Below are positions 11,761 to 22,980 of a DNA stretch of 64,000 nucleotides, in pieces. The notes below the pieces were generated by a model. The model was not told the DNA's origin and searched no databases. It saw nothing but the letters and a program-made list of their open reading frames with translations. The position numbers were made by a program, and so were the translations under genes. Every line of letters starts with the position of its first letter. Positions within the stretch are counted from its first letter, which is position 1. Source of the stretch: Siphonodentalium dalli (lineage: Eukaryota; Mollusca; Scaphopoda; Gadilida; Siphonodentaliidae); assembly GCA_032622095.1 (NCBI GenBank), contig CP136061.1, positions 124,386,754-124,450,753 on the forward strand, written 5' to 3'.

Positions 11761-11972
11761 AGCATAGACGTCCACAAGTATATTAGTCCAGGAGATCGGG
11801 AGGTAGTGTTGCTCATATTGACGGACAAGCTGCGACCATGTTATTTTTAATGTTTTAGGTATGGTAATGAAGAAAAACTATGATAGCAAGAACAAATTTG
11901 TAGCCTTCTTTGATTTTTGCGATTTTTTGGGCATTTTTCTACGTTTTTAGCCCAAAATTTAAAAAGAAAAAA

Positions 11973-12230
11973 AATTCAATTTGTAACCATTTCATTTTAG
12001 TATGATTTTGGTGATTAAGTTGAATAGTAATTGTGTTAATAATGTTAAATAACTAATCGTGCTAAAACAAATTGAAGAATTTTATTTTATTTTTTTATTT
12101 TTACCATTTAAAAAAATGTTTTTTTATGCAAAATCGTCCAAATTGCAACCATTCCATCTTAGTATGATTTTAATGGTTAAATTCGCCATTAATTATTTTA
12201 ATAGTGTTAAATAATTTACAACTTGTCTTC
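11973..12230 (+). repeat. Degenerate ~85-bp direct repeat
   Basis: Two copies (about 11973-12060 and 12140-12230) share aaccatttcattttagtatg-type sequence and a GTTAAATAA tail. The surroundings from 11830 to 12770 are AT-rich and non-coding. Confidence 0.5.
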
Positions 12231-12239
12231 TACAATGTT

Positions 12240-13394
12240 TTTAAATGGATTTAAGAAGGGTTCTACTTGTATTCTAAGTTGAGGGGGGTCTAATTCAAAT
12301 CCAATTAACCATTGTACTGTTCAAAATTAGATCAATTTCTTACGGCGTATGGTAGATATACGTAACTAGTTTTCAAAACTTATACATATGCCTTTCTATC
12401 ATGTGCGTTATGCACGCGAGTCGGATTTTACAAATTAAATTATGATGAAAAATCCTGAATTTTGGGTGTGATCACATTTGTGGTCATAATATTCCCATTA
12501 GAGAGTGGATGGACATGGGGCATGCGACACTGTGCAGTATATATGTATATGACAAGCATGACATGATACATTAGTATCTTTCTACTAAACTGGGCTTCCA
12601 GCGTTATCAGGAATAGAGTATCGGTGTTATTTCTTACCCAAATAAATTTTAAAACGGGGTATGTGGGCTATCTTATCACAGTAAAGCTGTTTTTGTAAAA
12701 TTGGCGCGGTTTACACGATCAAAGTTCGATTTTCTTTACAATATGTTACAAGCAACTAATTATATAGAGTTACGCTTCTTGAAGTTGTGTAGGGAAACTC
12801 GAGTCAGCATAACAAAAAAATCTGGCTGCTGATTGGTTGATTATCATTGATGGAAATATGGAAGGGGTCTGGATATTTTTATGCTGCTGATTTATGTGCA
12901 GTAAATGGGGTAGTTGTAGAAATGCAAGATTATCGTTTGAAAAAAAAAATACCGAAAAGGGCGCGTTTGTTGTCACATACTGGTGCAACGGATGACGTTC
13001 TAAGGAAAAATTGACCACTTGAAGTTCAAATAGGCTTAACCCATGGCCGGAGGGACTTTTAGTTAACACTGTCATCTATGGAAAATAATTAGGTGTTTGT
13101 AACCTATAGATACGAAGCTTCGGTACATTAATTATTATTCATATATTACTATATTTAAATCCGATGTATGCATACAGTCAGTCGGCGTCGAAACAAAAAC
13201 ACGAATGTACCGATTATTCGTGACATTCAAGTTAAATGTTCAATAATAGAAAATTATACTGTGACTGCTTCATTCAACATGAAGTTAATCAAGGTGTATC
13301 GTTATTAATAACAGTATACAGTAATATCGAAATAAGAAGAATAATGTGGCCCTGGGTACTTATCCCCAGCGCTGTGGCCAAAAAATTGACAATG
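12240..13394. other. Non-coding AT-rich stretch inside the 9.2-kb element
   Basis: No supported gene, RNA or mobile-element end was seen. Short open frames lack any recognisable motif. Confidence 0.4.
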
Positions 13395-14370
13395 TATTCT
13401 AAAACCCAAACCTGTGGCGGGTTTTCATCCAATGTACCGAAGCTTCGTGCCATGTACCGAAGCTTTGTGACGTGTCAGAACTCCAGGAATATACCACCCC
13501 AGGACATCATATGGCACCGATAACAAACGTTGAATGGTGACCAGAAACCCGGATATTAATAATTTCAGATCATAATTACCATCGATATTAACCCATCGAG
13601 GAATATGTCACAATGACACACTATATTACACCCACCCCTATATAACTGCTCCCTCTCTGGCACAGGGCTACACGTAAGAAGATTATCGATGTATACTTAA
13701 TGAGACTATACAGTTCCGTCAAAATCTGGTGAAAATGTGACCTCGCATCGTTAACCCCAAATCTGTGGCGATTTTTCATCCAATTTACCGAAGCTTCGTG
13801 ACACGTACCGTCAAATGGCATCAAGCGTTGAATGGTCGTAACTATCATAGTAATATATATTAATCCATGGTGTAATTATGTCAAAATGACACACTATATT
13901 ACACCCACCCTATATAACTGCTATACTTCAGCCCTGACACAGTGAGCTACATACAAGACGTTTATCCATGTCTACTTAATGAAAGTATATAGTTCTGTCG
14001 AAATCTGGCGAAAAATGTGACCTTGCATCATTAACCCCTAATCTGTGGCGGTTTTTCATCCTATGTACTGAAGCTTCGTGACATGTACCGAAGCTTCGTG
14101 ACATGTCAGAACTCCAAGAATATACCCATCGGGACATCAAATGGTATCAAACGTTGAATGGTCACCAGAAATCTCGATATTAGTCATTTCAGACCATAAT
14201 TAGCATAGCATTATATATTAACCCATCGAGAAATACGTCAACATGACACACTATATTACACCCACTCCTATATAACTGCGTCCTCCCTGACACAGGCTGC
14301 ATATAAAAAGTTTATCCATGTCTACTTAATGAGAGTATACAGTTCTGTCAAAATCGGGCGAACAATTTGG
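13395..14370 (+). repeat. Tandem repeat, three ~285-350-bp units
   Basis: The phrase CTGTGGCGGTTTTTCATCC followed by accgaagcttcgtgacatg recurs at about 13410, 13765 and 14045. Each is followed by a shared tail: ttgaatggtcaccagaaa, atgacacactatattacac, and then cacccatcctatataactgc-like sequence. Within units the GAAGCTTCG palindrome is itself doubled. Confidence 0.8.
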
Positions 14371-16330
14371 TCTATAAATACCACAGTGTGACACATTTAA
14401 GATACACCAAAACAATAAACACCTTTCAACCCAAAGATAGTTACATTTTAATTGAAAAAATAGTCCAAACATGAAAAGTTAATTTTTGCCGATATTTAAG
14501 TCAAGTTTTTGAGAGAAAAGTCCAATATTTTTGGTGATGTCAGTTGTGACAATAGTAACAATTAACCATGGTACATCAGACATGTTAGTATTCACTGTAT
14601 AGAAGGCAGAATAGCCAATTTTGTACATCATCCACAACTTGTAATCGATTGCAGGACATGCTGGGGCAATATTTACCATTTTCCATATTTTGGCGGCCAT
14701 TTTGGCAGCCATTTTGATCCAAAGTAAGAATTGTGGGTCCATTGAGTTGGAATATTCATAGGTAATCATGTGCATCACTCACATTACAAAGTTATGTTCA
14801 TTTCTTGTTAAAATATGACTAGAATCCCAATTGTGATGTTTTTGTGTGAAATATTTATACCGCATTCTGTAAATTCGTATTTTTGAGGGAACGGAAGGGG
14901 TTAGGACCCCAAAAAGTGCATATTAAATTGCCCCAATGATCAGTTAATATAAAAAATACAAAATAAAGTCACATTACTCAACCAGTTCCAAACAGCATGA
15001 ATCGATCTAGAAGATATTTGTAAAAAAAAGTAATATTTTAAACTTCCGGCGGCCATTTTGGTGGCCATCTTGGATGGTGAGTTTCAATTTTGCCCCAAAA
15101 AAGTGACATTATGTCTTACCTTCACGAAAATATATACATTTGTATACATTTTACAAGATTTTTACCGCTATAATTTGCATAAAACTGACTTAGAGTCTTG
15201 TCTGAAAAACAGCGGCCATGATGGACGCCATTTTGTCTGGAGTCTATATGGCCACTTTTTTTTCTTGTTAACATTGCTTAAAAGGACATAATAAGGAACA
15301 AAATGAGTGGGGAGAAGTTAAGTCCCAAGGGGTGCAAGGGTACCAATATTAGCTCTCTGAATACTAGTAGTACTATGACGTCGCCGGAAAATTCTTCTAT
15401 TTTCGGTCGTCGGGTAGGTCAATAAAAACTTGTTTTTCGCCAATTAAGCTACAAATTCACCACTGCTATCATGGATTTTCGTAATCTACATATATTTTAC
15501 TACAAAAATAGACTGGATAGCACTTGTCCGTCAAAATGAGCAACATTTGTTATTTCTTGGGGTCGATCTCCTGGACTATATGGCTAACGACTGTGACCGA
15601 ATTCACCCATGGTGCTGGCCTGTCAGCGCGTTTTGGAAGACTGCAATGGGGCACAGGTGACAACCGCCAGAAATAAGTAGAGAACGCATATGCGATGGTG
15701 ATAACCTGCACGAATGTGATAGCATGACTGCAAGATTCCACGACCGATATAAGGAAAAACTGGCTAGACTGACAATCAGATGTGAGAATTTGTCAGCTGA
15801 GCAAAAGGAAGCCAGTAAATTTAATTTAATTGAAACTAGCCGTAAACTGAGCTGAATAAAGCTAAATTATTCGCAAACTGAACATTCCCAATTTCTCTAT
15901 CAGACAAGTAGAAAATGATAAGATGTGTGAAACTACAGATATATGGTAATTAATAAGCATGCACATATAATACTAAGCTGAAACAGAGTACAGCATAAAT
16001 GTATAATATCTGACAGGTTACGTTTAGGAGACTATGAGCACAAGATCACGTCTGGACATGAGCGAGAGGTCATATTTTTCAAGTTGGTGTTGGTGAGTCT
16101 TCAGACGAAATACAGTTATAATATATATTAATTGTAAAACCAAACAGCTGTACATATGTACATCGCACCGCGGAGGTGGGGTGGATGGACTGACAAGTCT
16201 ACGGACTGACGGTATTGACAAAAGCTTGTCTGAACAGCCTATCTCTGAGAAGTAATATATATAAATGACTGGACATACTGCTCTGAATCTAAGCAGTGCC
16301 ATGAAAGCTGCATAGCCTTTGATTAACACC
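14371..16330. other. Non-coding stretch with repeated GGCGGCCATTTTGG motifs
   Basis: No gene is supported. YY1-like ATGGC/GCCAT motifs cluster at about 14688-14713, 15047-15070 and 15212-15235. This recalls similar clusters near 24210, 44380, 44570 and 54795. Confidence 0.4.
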
Positions 16331-16821
16331 ACATGGCCTGACCCTGTGTGGGAACCTGTTCTAGCAGATTAACTCATGCTCTGTCGCGATTGCGCATCAT
16401 GTCTCGAGTATTGTTGGTCTGTATAAAACTACAGCAATGCAATAACATATATTTCATCAATTTAAGACAGACCAACCATGTTACGATTTATATATTTATT
16501 TTTATTAAATAAAATATACACATAAAACGCAAGTACACGTTTGGCATCATGGGGAATGTTCATTTCGCTCACTTGACAATCAACTATGTAGGCGCTGTGT
16601 AGACCCGTTATACAGATGATGCAGAAATGAGTTAAGATTGCATAGGATATGCTAGAATGTCTGTTAATTGTCTGGTCTACCACAGCTATTGAAAACATGA
16701 GAGGCCTGGCAGGCTATAGTAGTTAAGCATTTACACCGGGTATTTACCGCGGTGGTTAGTGTGAAAATGCCTGTCAGGCTTTATTGGGGAGGATATATCA
16801 GTATCCAAAGCCCACCCAAGT
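16331..16821 (+). repeat. LTR-like direct repeat, right copy
   Basis: An uninterrupted copy of the repeat at 8985-9803. It lacks the 297-bp insert of the left copy and has a ~9-bp deletion around 9110. Confidence 0.7.
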
Positions 16822-16995
16822 TGAGTGTAGTGAAGCGAAACGAAAACCCCCAATTATCACAATCGATGCATTTCTACAAAATAACGATAACCACTACCAA
16901 CTCCAAGTATGGTATAAATTTTCTCAAAACTTTTTATTTGTTCAACAAAATATGTCCGTATTATTACTAAAGTACCACTAGATTTGAGAGTTATC

Positions 16996-17286
16996 TGCCC
17001 CCCTCTTCCGGCACCCCGGTGATCACATACTTAATCGTACATGCGCTAATGGCGCATATTTTGTCGCTTTCGGCGCACCGCGCTAATGACGCACCGCGCC
17101 GAATGCATTAATGGCGCACCGCGCCGAATGCACTAATGGCGCATATTTTGTCGCTTTCGGCGCGCGCCGAAATAAGGCTAATGGCGCACATTTGTCGCTT
17201 TCGGCGCGTTACTAATGGCGCACTCTTTGTTGCTTTCGGCGCGCGCCGAAAGCGCCATTAGCAAGTGGCCCTAATAGGATTCCATA
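16996..17286 (-). repeat. Right terminal inverted repeat of the 9.2-kb element
   Basis: Inverted partner of 8096-8352, ending GGATTCCATA before the GTTATG target duplication. It has a few more GCGCCATTAG-type units than the left end. Confidence 0.8.
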
Positions 17287-17712
17287 GTTATGGGGAAATC
17301 TTGTCCCCCGGCTTGTCTATTAGCATACCAAAGATCAACTGAATTGAGTTAGCGAAACCATAGTTATGAGTTGAAACGTTCGTACGGACGATTTTCTAAG
17401 TCCAAAAAGGGGCGTAACTCGGAAAAAAATGGGCGGACGAAACCGCAGTAATGGGGAAAATCTTGTCCCCCCCCCCCCCCGGCTGGTCTATTAGCATACC
17501 AAAGATCAACTGACTTGAGTTAGCGAAACCAAAGTTATGAGTTGAAACGTTCGTACGGACGATTTTCTAAGTCCAAAAAGGGGCGTAACTCTGGAAAAAA
17601 TGGTCGGACGAAACCGCAGTTATGGGGAAATCTTGTCCCCCACCGGGTGGTCTATTAGCATACCAAAGATCAACTGAATTGAGTTAGCGAAACCAAAGTT
17701 ATTATGTTGAAA
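17287..17712 (+). repeat. ~167-bp tandem units, about 2.6 copies
   Basis: Units start near 17287, 17454 and 17621 (gttatggggaaatcttgtcc, tctattagcataccaaagat, gttgaaacgttcgtacggac). The 9.2-kb element sits inside this array. It is followed by a (GGAC)n-type microsatellite at about 17715-17770 and a CCATCGGAGATCGGGGG hairpin. Confidence 0.8.
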
Positions 17713-17814
17713 CGTTCGCACGGACGGAAGGACGGACGGACGGAAAGACGGAAGGATGGACGGACGGAGGGCTCCACTAAATACCCCCAAATCTCCATCG
17801 GAGATCGGGGGCAT

Positions 17815-18729
17815 GATAAACTCTCGGATGTAAATGATAAAGAATTTTCCGTGTCCGTGGTCCCGAGTGTTCTTGTCTCCAACAGATTTGAAGCATTTGT
17901 AGATCAGAATGAATCGCTCGTTTCCATTCCAGGCGATTGTGAAGCGTATGAACAAACTCAAAATGCTAACATTACACACGAAATGGAACTTGAAGACCAT
18001 GATGCATGTGCGTCACCGGAACATACCCCGCCTGTTCATTTGATATTAGGAGACTCGGTTCTAAGGGAAATCGACCCAACAAAGATGTGCGTCGGTGATG
18101 AAATGTTCAATGTGTTGTATAGCCAGGACAAAGGATCTCGGTAGACTTATGAGGTGGCTAAATGACGACCACACTTCCAAGTTCAAATACGTGCATAAAG
18201 TATCTGTGCACGTGGGAATAAATAGCTGCAGAAACAACATTCAAACTACTAAAAAGGACTTGAGAGATCTAATTGCTAAACTTCGTAGTAAACTCCCAAG
18301 TGCTGGAGTAAGAATCTCTTCTATTCTGCTACCTTGCATTCCAACCATATTAATATGCTCGTTGAATCTACAAATCAAATGTACAGGGATGTATGCTATG
18401 AGGAAGACTGTACGTTTGTTGTTAACACACCAGGGTTTGTCGACCAGTATTCGTCCGAAGTTATACAGGAACTCTGTCGCGACAATTGCCACCCAAATTT
18501 CAATGGTGTTAGAGTACTGGCAAAGCATATTAAATACGCCAAGAATGCAGACTTCAGCTGGTATAAACGTTCGCTAATGGTGGAAAACCGCACACCGAGA
18601 GGAACCAGACAATTCGAAATACCAGGACATACAGCTAGAAGGAGAGATTACCGCGGGGACAGACACACTCAGAATGGATACGGAAAGTACATGACACAGT
18701 CGTCAAATCATCAACGTTGGAGGCCATGA
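17815..18729 (+). pseudogene. CR1-like LINE ORF1, SGNH/esterase domain, frameshifted
   Basis: Three overlapping frames together read as an SGNH-type hydrolase. The first part has VSNRFEAF and then the nucleophile block VHLILGDSVLREID (GDS motif, about 18035-18070). After a one-base shift near 18125 comes VSVHVGINSCRNN (the GxN block), then LPSAGVRISSIL. After another shift near 18330 comes CRDNCHPNFNGVRVLAKHIK, containing the catalytic-His-type HPN. CR1-like ORF1 proteins are known to carry such an esterase domain. With 6445-7740 upstream and an ORF2 endonuclease at 21966 downstream, all on one strand, this fits one dismembered LINE. It is not functional, because of the shifts. Confidence 0.75.
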
Positions 18730-19227
18730 CTGCAGTGAGGAACATATATGTAGAAATTCAGCAGATGAAACAGAAACAATTTTTACGGAGTGGTTTGATT
18801 TTATTAAAGACACGGTTGGCCTTGGCGGTGGGTATCCTGTGAAAATATCTCCACCCGTCAAAAACCGCCACAAACAGAAAGAACATCAAAATGTAGATAG
18901 ACTTTGTCCGTATACAAATAAGAAATATCGCATAAACAGTATGTTATGGTCATATGTTTGACCATTGTTATGTAAACAAAAGCATAACAAGTTACTTTGC
19001 TGGTGTTGTTTATATTATGATGGTAAACATAAAGAGATTTCTTTGTTGGTGAATACCTGATATGGAACTAATAAAGAGCGTTTATGCCATTTGTGTGTGA
19101 TTAGCCAGTAGCATTGTGTTGTCTTCTGTAACACAATCAGGCTCTTGCTTAGGTAAAATATAGTAGGTCTTTATGATAACATGCTGTTTACGCGATGGTC
19201 ATGGTATATATGAACGGAACTGTATGG

Positions 19228-21785
19228 TCCGAATCGGCATCTCCAGTTTAGACCTAGTTTAAACTACCAGTTTAAACTGGGTTTAGTAGTAAAACCAAGT
19301 TTTTCTCCACCGCTGGGACGACATAGATTTGGTCGATTGCGTTACCTGTGGGCCACACTTGTCCAATTGCAAGGATAGGAGGCGTGGTCTGTCTGTTTGT
19401 TATCTCTACTTGTCAATACATTGTCCGGTCACGCGACCTGTTGTCGCTATATAATCTCCTAATCAGGGGAATAGCCCGTGCGCTTTGAGAAATCACGACG
19501 AATGCACGGTCTATTGTATAGCGGTTAGATATTATCTCATATCATGGACGAGCATTACTTTTGGAATTCAAAAATATCTCTTGAGGGCATGGGTGGGGGC
19601 CCGCCACAAATACCCCATAGAAACACCACCACCCCGGGGGGGGGGTACCATCCGGACGGGTGAAAATGGGGTATGGACCATTTTTGAGAACGGGAAGAAT
19701 TTCGGCGAATTTGACGGCATGAATGGGTGGCTCGCCCAAAATACCCGATAGAAACATCACCCCTCACACCGGGATAACAGGGGTATGGACAATTTTCGAG
19801 AACGGTAAGGATTTAGGCTAATTAATTTGGCAGCAGGAGGAGTGGGTGGCACGATCAAAATACACCATAGAACCACCCCCACCGGGGGGTGCCACCCGAG
19901 GAGGTGGAAAGTGGGTACGCCCAAATACCGAATAGAAACACCCCAACCTCACCCCCGGGGATTTAAGGGTACATCAAATAACCCATATAAACACCCCACC
20001 CCTCACATCCGGGCGGGGGTGGGGTGGGTTACCACCCGAGGGGTGAAGATGGTATATGAACCATGTTCGAGAACGGTAAGGATTTCGGCCAATTTGACTA
20101 CAGGGGTGTGTGGCCCGCTCCAAATATCCCTGTAGACACACACCCTCATCCCTGGAGGGTACCACCCTGCTGGGGTGAAAATGGGGGATGGAGCATTTTA
20201 TTCATTATTCGCAAAAACATGCCTCTGTTGGTCAATATTACGGCATGTGTAGGTGGCCCGCCCCAAATACCCCATAGAAACACACCCACCCCTCACCCGG
20301 GTGTCGGAATGGGGTATGGACCGTTATCGAGAACGGTAAGGATTTCGGCTAATATGACGTCATTGGTGGGCGGCCCGCCCTCAAATTTAGTCCATAGAAA
20401 CACCCCCACCCTCATCGCGGGTGGTTCTACCCGAGCGGGTGAAAATGGGGTCCGGGTGTTTCTATGGGGGGGGGCATTTGGGATGTGCCACCCACCGTTC
20501 TCGAAAATGGTCCATACCCCATATCACCCCCTCGGGTGGTACCCCCGGGTGAGGGTGTTTCTAGGGGATAGTTGGAGCGGGCTACCCACACTGCTGACGT
20601 CAAATTGACCGAAATCCTTACCGTTCTCGAAAATGGTCCATACCCCATTTTCACCTCCTGGGGTGGTTCTCCTAGCGTTTAGGGGTGGGCTGTTTCTATG
20701 GGACATTTGAGCGGGCCATCCATCCATGCCGTCAATTAACCGAAATCCTTACCAGTCTCGAAAATGGTCCATAACCCACGTACACCCCCTCGGTGGTAAC
20801 CCCCCCCCCCCGGATGTGAGGGGTGGGGTGTTTCTATGGGTTATTTGGGGCGGGCCACCCACCCATATCATCAAATTGGCCGAAATCCTTACAGGTCTCC
20901 AAAACAGTCCATACTCCACCCCCTCAGGGTGGCCGTTACCCTCCCCCGGGTGAAGGCTGGGGTGTCTCTGATGGGTATTTGGGAGGGCCACCAACCCATG
21001 CGTCAAATTGACCGAAAGAGACCTTTTTGTGAATAAGGAATCAGTTTCAAAAGTCATGTTCGTGTCTAACGTGTCAATCTGATCAGTCCGATCCCGCCAT
21101 GCTCCAAGCCGCCAAACCGACATCAAAACGAGCGAATTGCAAACAGACATAATATAGCAAGAAATCATCCATCACACTGGCACATATTTTGTTAGAATTT
21201 ATCTCATAAGTTCCGACATCGCCTCCCCGAATTCCGCTAAGACTCTCCTGCATGTACATTGAGTGACAAACGCCCGCGCATAAACGCCTCCCCCAATTCA
21301 AAATAAACACCCCCATATACGCGAAGAAACTAACATCAATACTGGGCGGAAAAAATCGGCCGAATAATTAAACCCAAAAAACTAGGTTTTAGTAAAACCT
21401 GGGGTAGGGTGGTTTAACTTTGATGTTTTTTCAAAGTATATTTAAAGGTATATTTTCGAGACGAGACGTATGGTACGTATAAATCATATATACCTAAGCT
21501 TATACTGATGATTATATAGCCAATTCACCACTAACAATTAGTAATATTACCATATCTATATCACGTCAATAAAACCTAGTTTCAATTGAGATCGAATTCC
21601 ACAAACTTAAACTGAGTTTATCACAAAACTGGGTTTAACTACACTAAAACCCAGTTTCACTCCTATAAAACCTAGTTTAACTACAGTAAAACCAAGTTTA
21701 AATCCTACTTAAACCTAGTTTAAACTGGAGTTAAACCTGGTCTAGGATAAAACCTAGTCTAAACCAGAGATGCCGATTCGGACCT
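19228..21785. mobile_element. 2.56-kb foldback-like TIR element inserted in the MITE
   Basis: The ends are GGTCCGAATCGGCATCTC and its reverse complement. Comparison with the uninterrupted MITE (ctgtatgcg at about 4405) defines the insertion precisely. The target duplication is TAT, or TATG if the left terminal G is taken as host. Both subterminal zones, especially 21540-21770, hold about a dozen AAACCTAGTTT-type palindromic motifs. The middle is a mirrored array of ~130-bp units (19580-21025). No transposase is present. The apparent ORFs across the array are repeat artefacts. Confidence 0.85.
19580..21025. repeat. Mirrored array of ~130-bp GC-rich units
   Basis: The phrase GAGAACGGTAAGGATTTCGG occurs in forward orientation at about 19690, 19800, 20068 and 20327. 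It occurs as its reverse complement at about 20503 (partial), 20620, 20747 and 20880, with spacing near 130 bp or twice that. Other unit parts are GGTGGCCCGCCCCAAATA and CCCCATAGAAACACCCC. The orientation flips near 20455, so the array can fold back on itself. Confidence 0.85.
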
Positions 21786-21965
21786 ATGCGTTTTAATGTT
21801 TTTCTGTTTATACGGTGTTTGGAACAAATATGAATATTTTCGACAATTAAGGCCGCACGTGCCTTTAAGCGAACAGCTTTTCAATTTTTCTCCGATGACC
21901 TAGTTTACTCCTAGATTTACACCAGAAATGATTTCTAAGCATATCAAAAATATTTGTACACTGTT

Positions 21966-22250
21966 TGGAATATTCAAGGACTCGCTAGAAAACGAACTGA
22001 CTCTGATTGTATTAAGCTTGTATATCGTTATGATTTTATTACTTTAACAGAAACTTAGCATACTGATATCGCAAACATCCAAATTCCAGAGTATCATTGT
22101 GTTGATCTTTGTAGAAAAGAAAAGACGGCGCGGGGAGGAATTGCGTTTTACTGTAAATCTATAAAAGCTTTTAAGCGAATTGACGATACGACATTGTGGG
22201 TTGAGTTTGAAGGTAAAATGTTTGGGTTGAAGAAAAACATAGTTTTCATT
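21966..22250 (+). pseudogene. LINE (CR1-like) ORF2 endonuclease fragment
   Basis: A single frame from 21966 reads WNIQGLARKRTDSD, YRYDFITLTET, a TAG stop where a Trp is expected, then IQIPEYHCVDLCR, TARGGIAFYCKS and LWVEFEGKMFGLKKN. These are the N-terminal blocks of the AP-type (EEP) endonuclease of CR1/L2-like ORF2: the WNI start, the ET catalytic pair, GGIA and LW-E. The frame is otherwise intact for about 94 codons and stops where the hairpin MITE at 22251 inserted. It lies downstream of the ORF1 pieces on the same strand. Confidence 0.8.
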
Positions 22251-22679
22251 ACCCAGAGGAAAGAGTGATTGAGCCACATTCATTACGATGAATACATATC
22301 AATTACCATTCAATCAAAGGTTAATTGAATGGTTTGTGGTGCTACATATTCCTGTTGAACAATTAGTCAAATGCGCGTTGACAATCGAATCACTTGCGTC
22401 CTCATTATATATCAGCATTGATAAACCATCCGAATTTGAAAACTTTTTTTATACTGATAACGTGTTTCCTGATAAAACAGATCCTTCCTTGTGATAATAA
22501 ACTGTTTCGGCTGTTAAGGGTATTTTTCGACTTGTCGTGATTCGATTGTCAACGAGCATTTGACTAATTGTTCAACGGGAATATGTAACACCACAAACCA
22601 TTCAATTAACCTTTGATTAAATGGTAATTGATATGTAAGCATCGTATCGAGTGTGGCTCAATCCCTATTTCCTCTGGGT
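22251..22679. mobile_element. Hairpin MITE with ~142-bp terminal inverted repeats
   Basis: The left arm (22251-22395, starting ACCCAGAGGAAAGAGTGA) and the right arm (22535-22679, ending CCTCTGGGT) are about 90-95% complementary. They enclose a ~140-bp non-coding centre. No clear target duplication is seen. The element interrupts the LINE endonuclease reading frame. Confidence 0.85.
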
Positions 22680-22980
22680 GTGAACTGGTTTATAAATATA
22701 TATCTAAATACATGTGCAATGCATCGAGACAGTATTGTACACGTAGGTACAGTCTATGGTGCGATGTCTGTCTGTAATATTCACATCATTCTGTACAGTC
22801 CGATTGAAAATGCACGACTAATTTTTCAGTTTCTGATCATGCTGATTTCTGCAAAAACTCAATGTGCAACTCAATAAAATGCCCTCCGTCTTTTGTCAAA
22901 AACAGAATATGTATTCTGGCATGTAATTGGTGTTCCAGGGTGGATGAACTCTTATGGACATATATCTTACAGTTACACAA

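Larger units (their letters stand above)
8096..17286. mobile_element. 9.2-kb non-autonomous TIR element with 6-bp target duplication
   Basis: The two ends are inverted copies starting TATGGAATCCTATTAG, then CCACTTGCTAATGGCGC. They are flanked by the direct repeat GTTATG (8090-8095 and 17287-17292). The undisrupted host sequence, cgcagttatgggg, is present nearby at about 17613. The inverted ends extend about 255-290 bp. No transposase, integrase or polymerase was found inside. The interior is made of further repeats: LTR-like direct repeats, a hAT element and several tandem arrays. A 6-bp duplication is seen in Polinton/Maverick and Dada elements, but the termini do not match the usual Polinton ends, so the superfamily is left open. 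Confidence 0.75.
18804..21868. mobile_element. TTAA-flanked MITE, copy 3, interrupted
   Basis: The left part (18804-19228, TTAA at 18804-18807) and the right part (21786-21868, TTAA at 21865-21868) together make one copy of the MITE at 1458-1959. The rest is a later insertion (19228-21785). The MITE itself lies in the LINE, between ORF1 and the ORF2 endonuclease. Confidence 0.85.

Noticed and set aside
13395-14370. CRISPR-like regular repeats
   Set aside because: Units are ~300 bp and adjacent, without short repeats separated by unique spacers; this is a eukaryotic tandem repeat. No CRISPR array is present anywhere in the window.
8985-16821. A full LTR retrotransposon between the two ~500-bp direct repeats (TG...CA ends)
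   Set aside because: No gag/pol reading frame, no clear primer-binding site or polypurine tract, and the flanking five bases do not match; the interior is other repeats.
19485-21168. Many overlapping 60-180-codon open frames on both strands
   Set aside because: They are translations of the GC-rich 130-bp mirrored array, with no consistent composition or motif.
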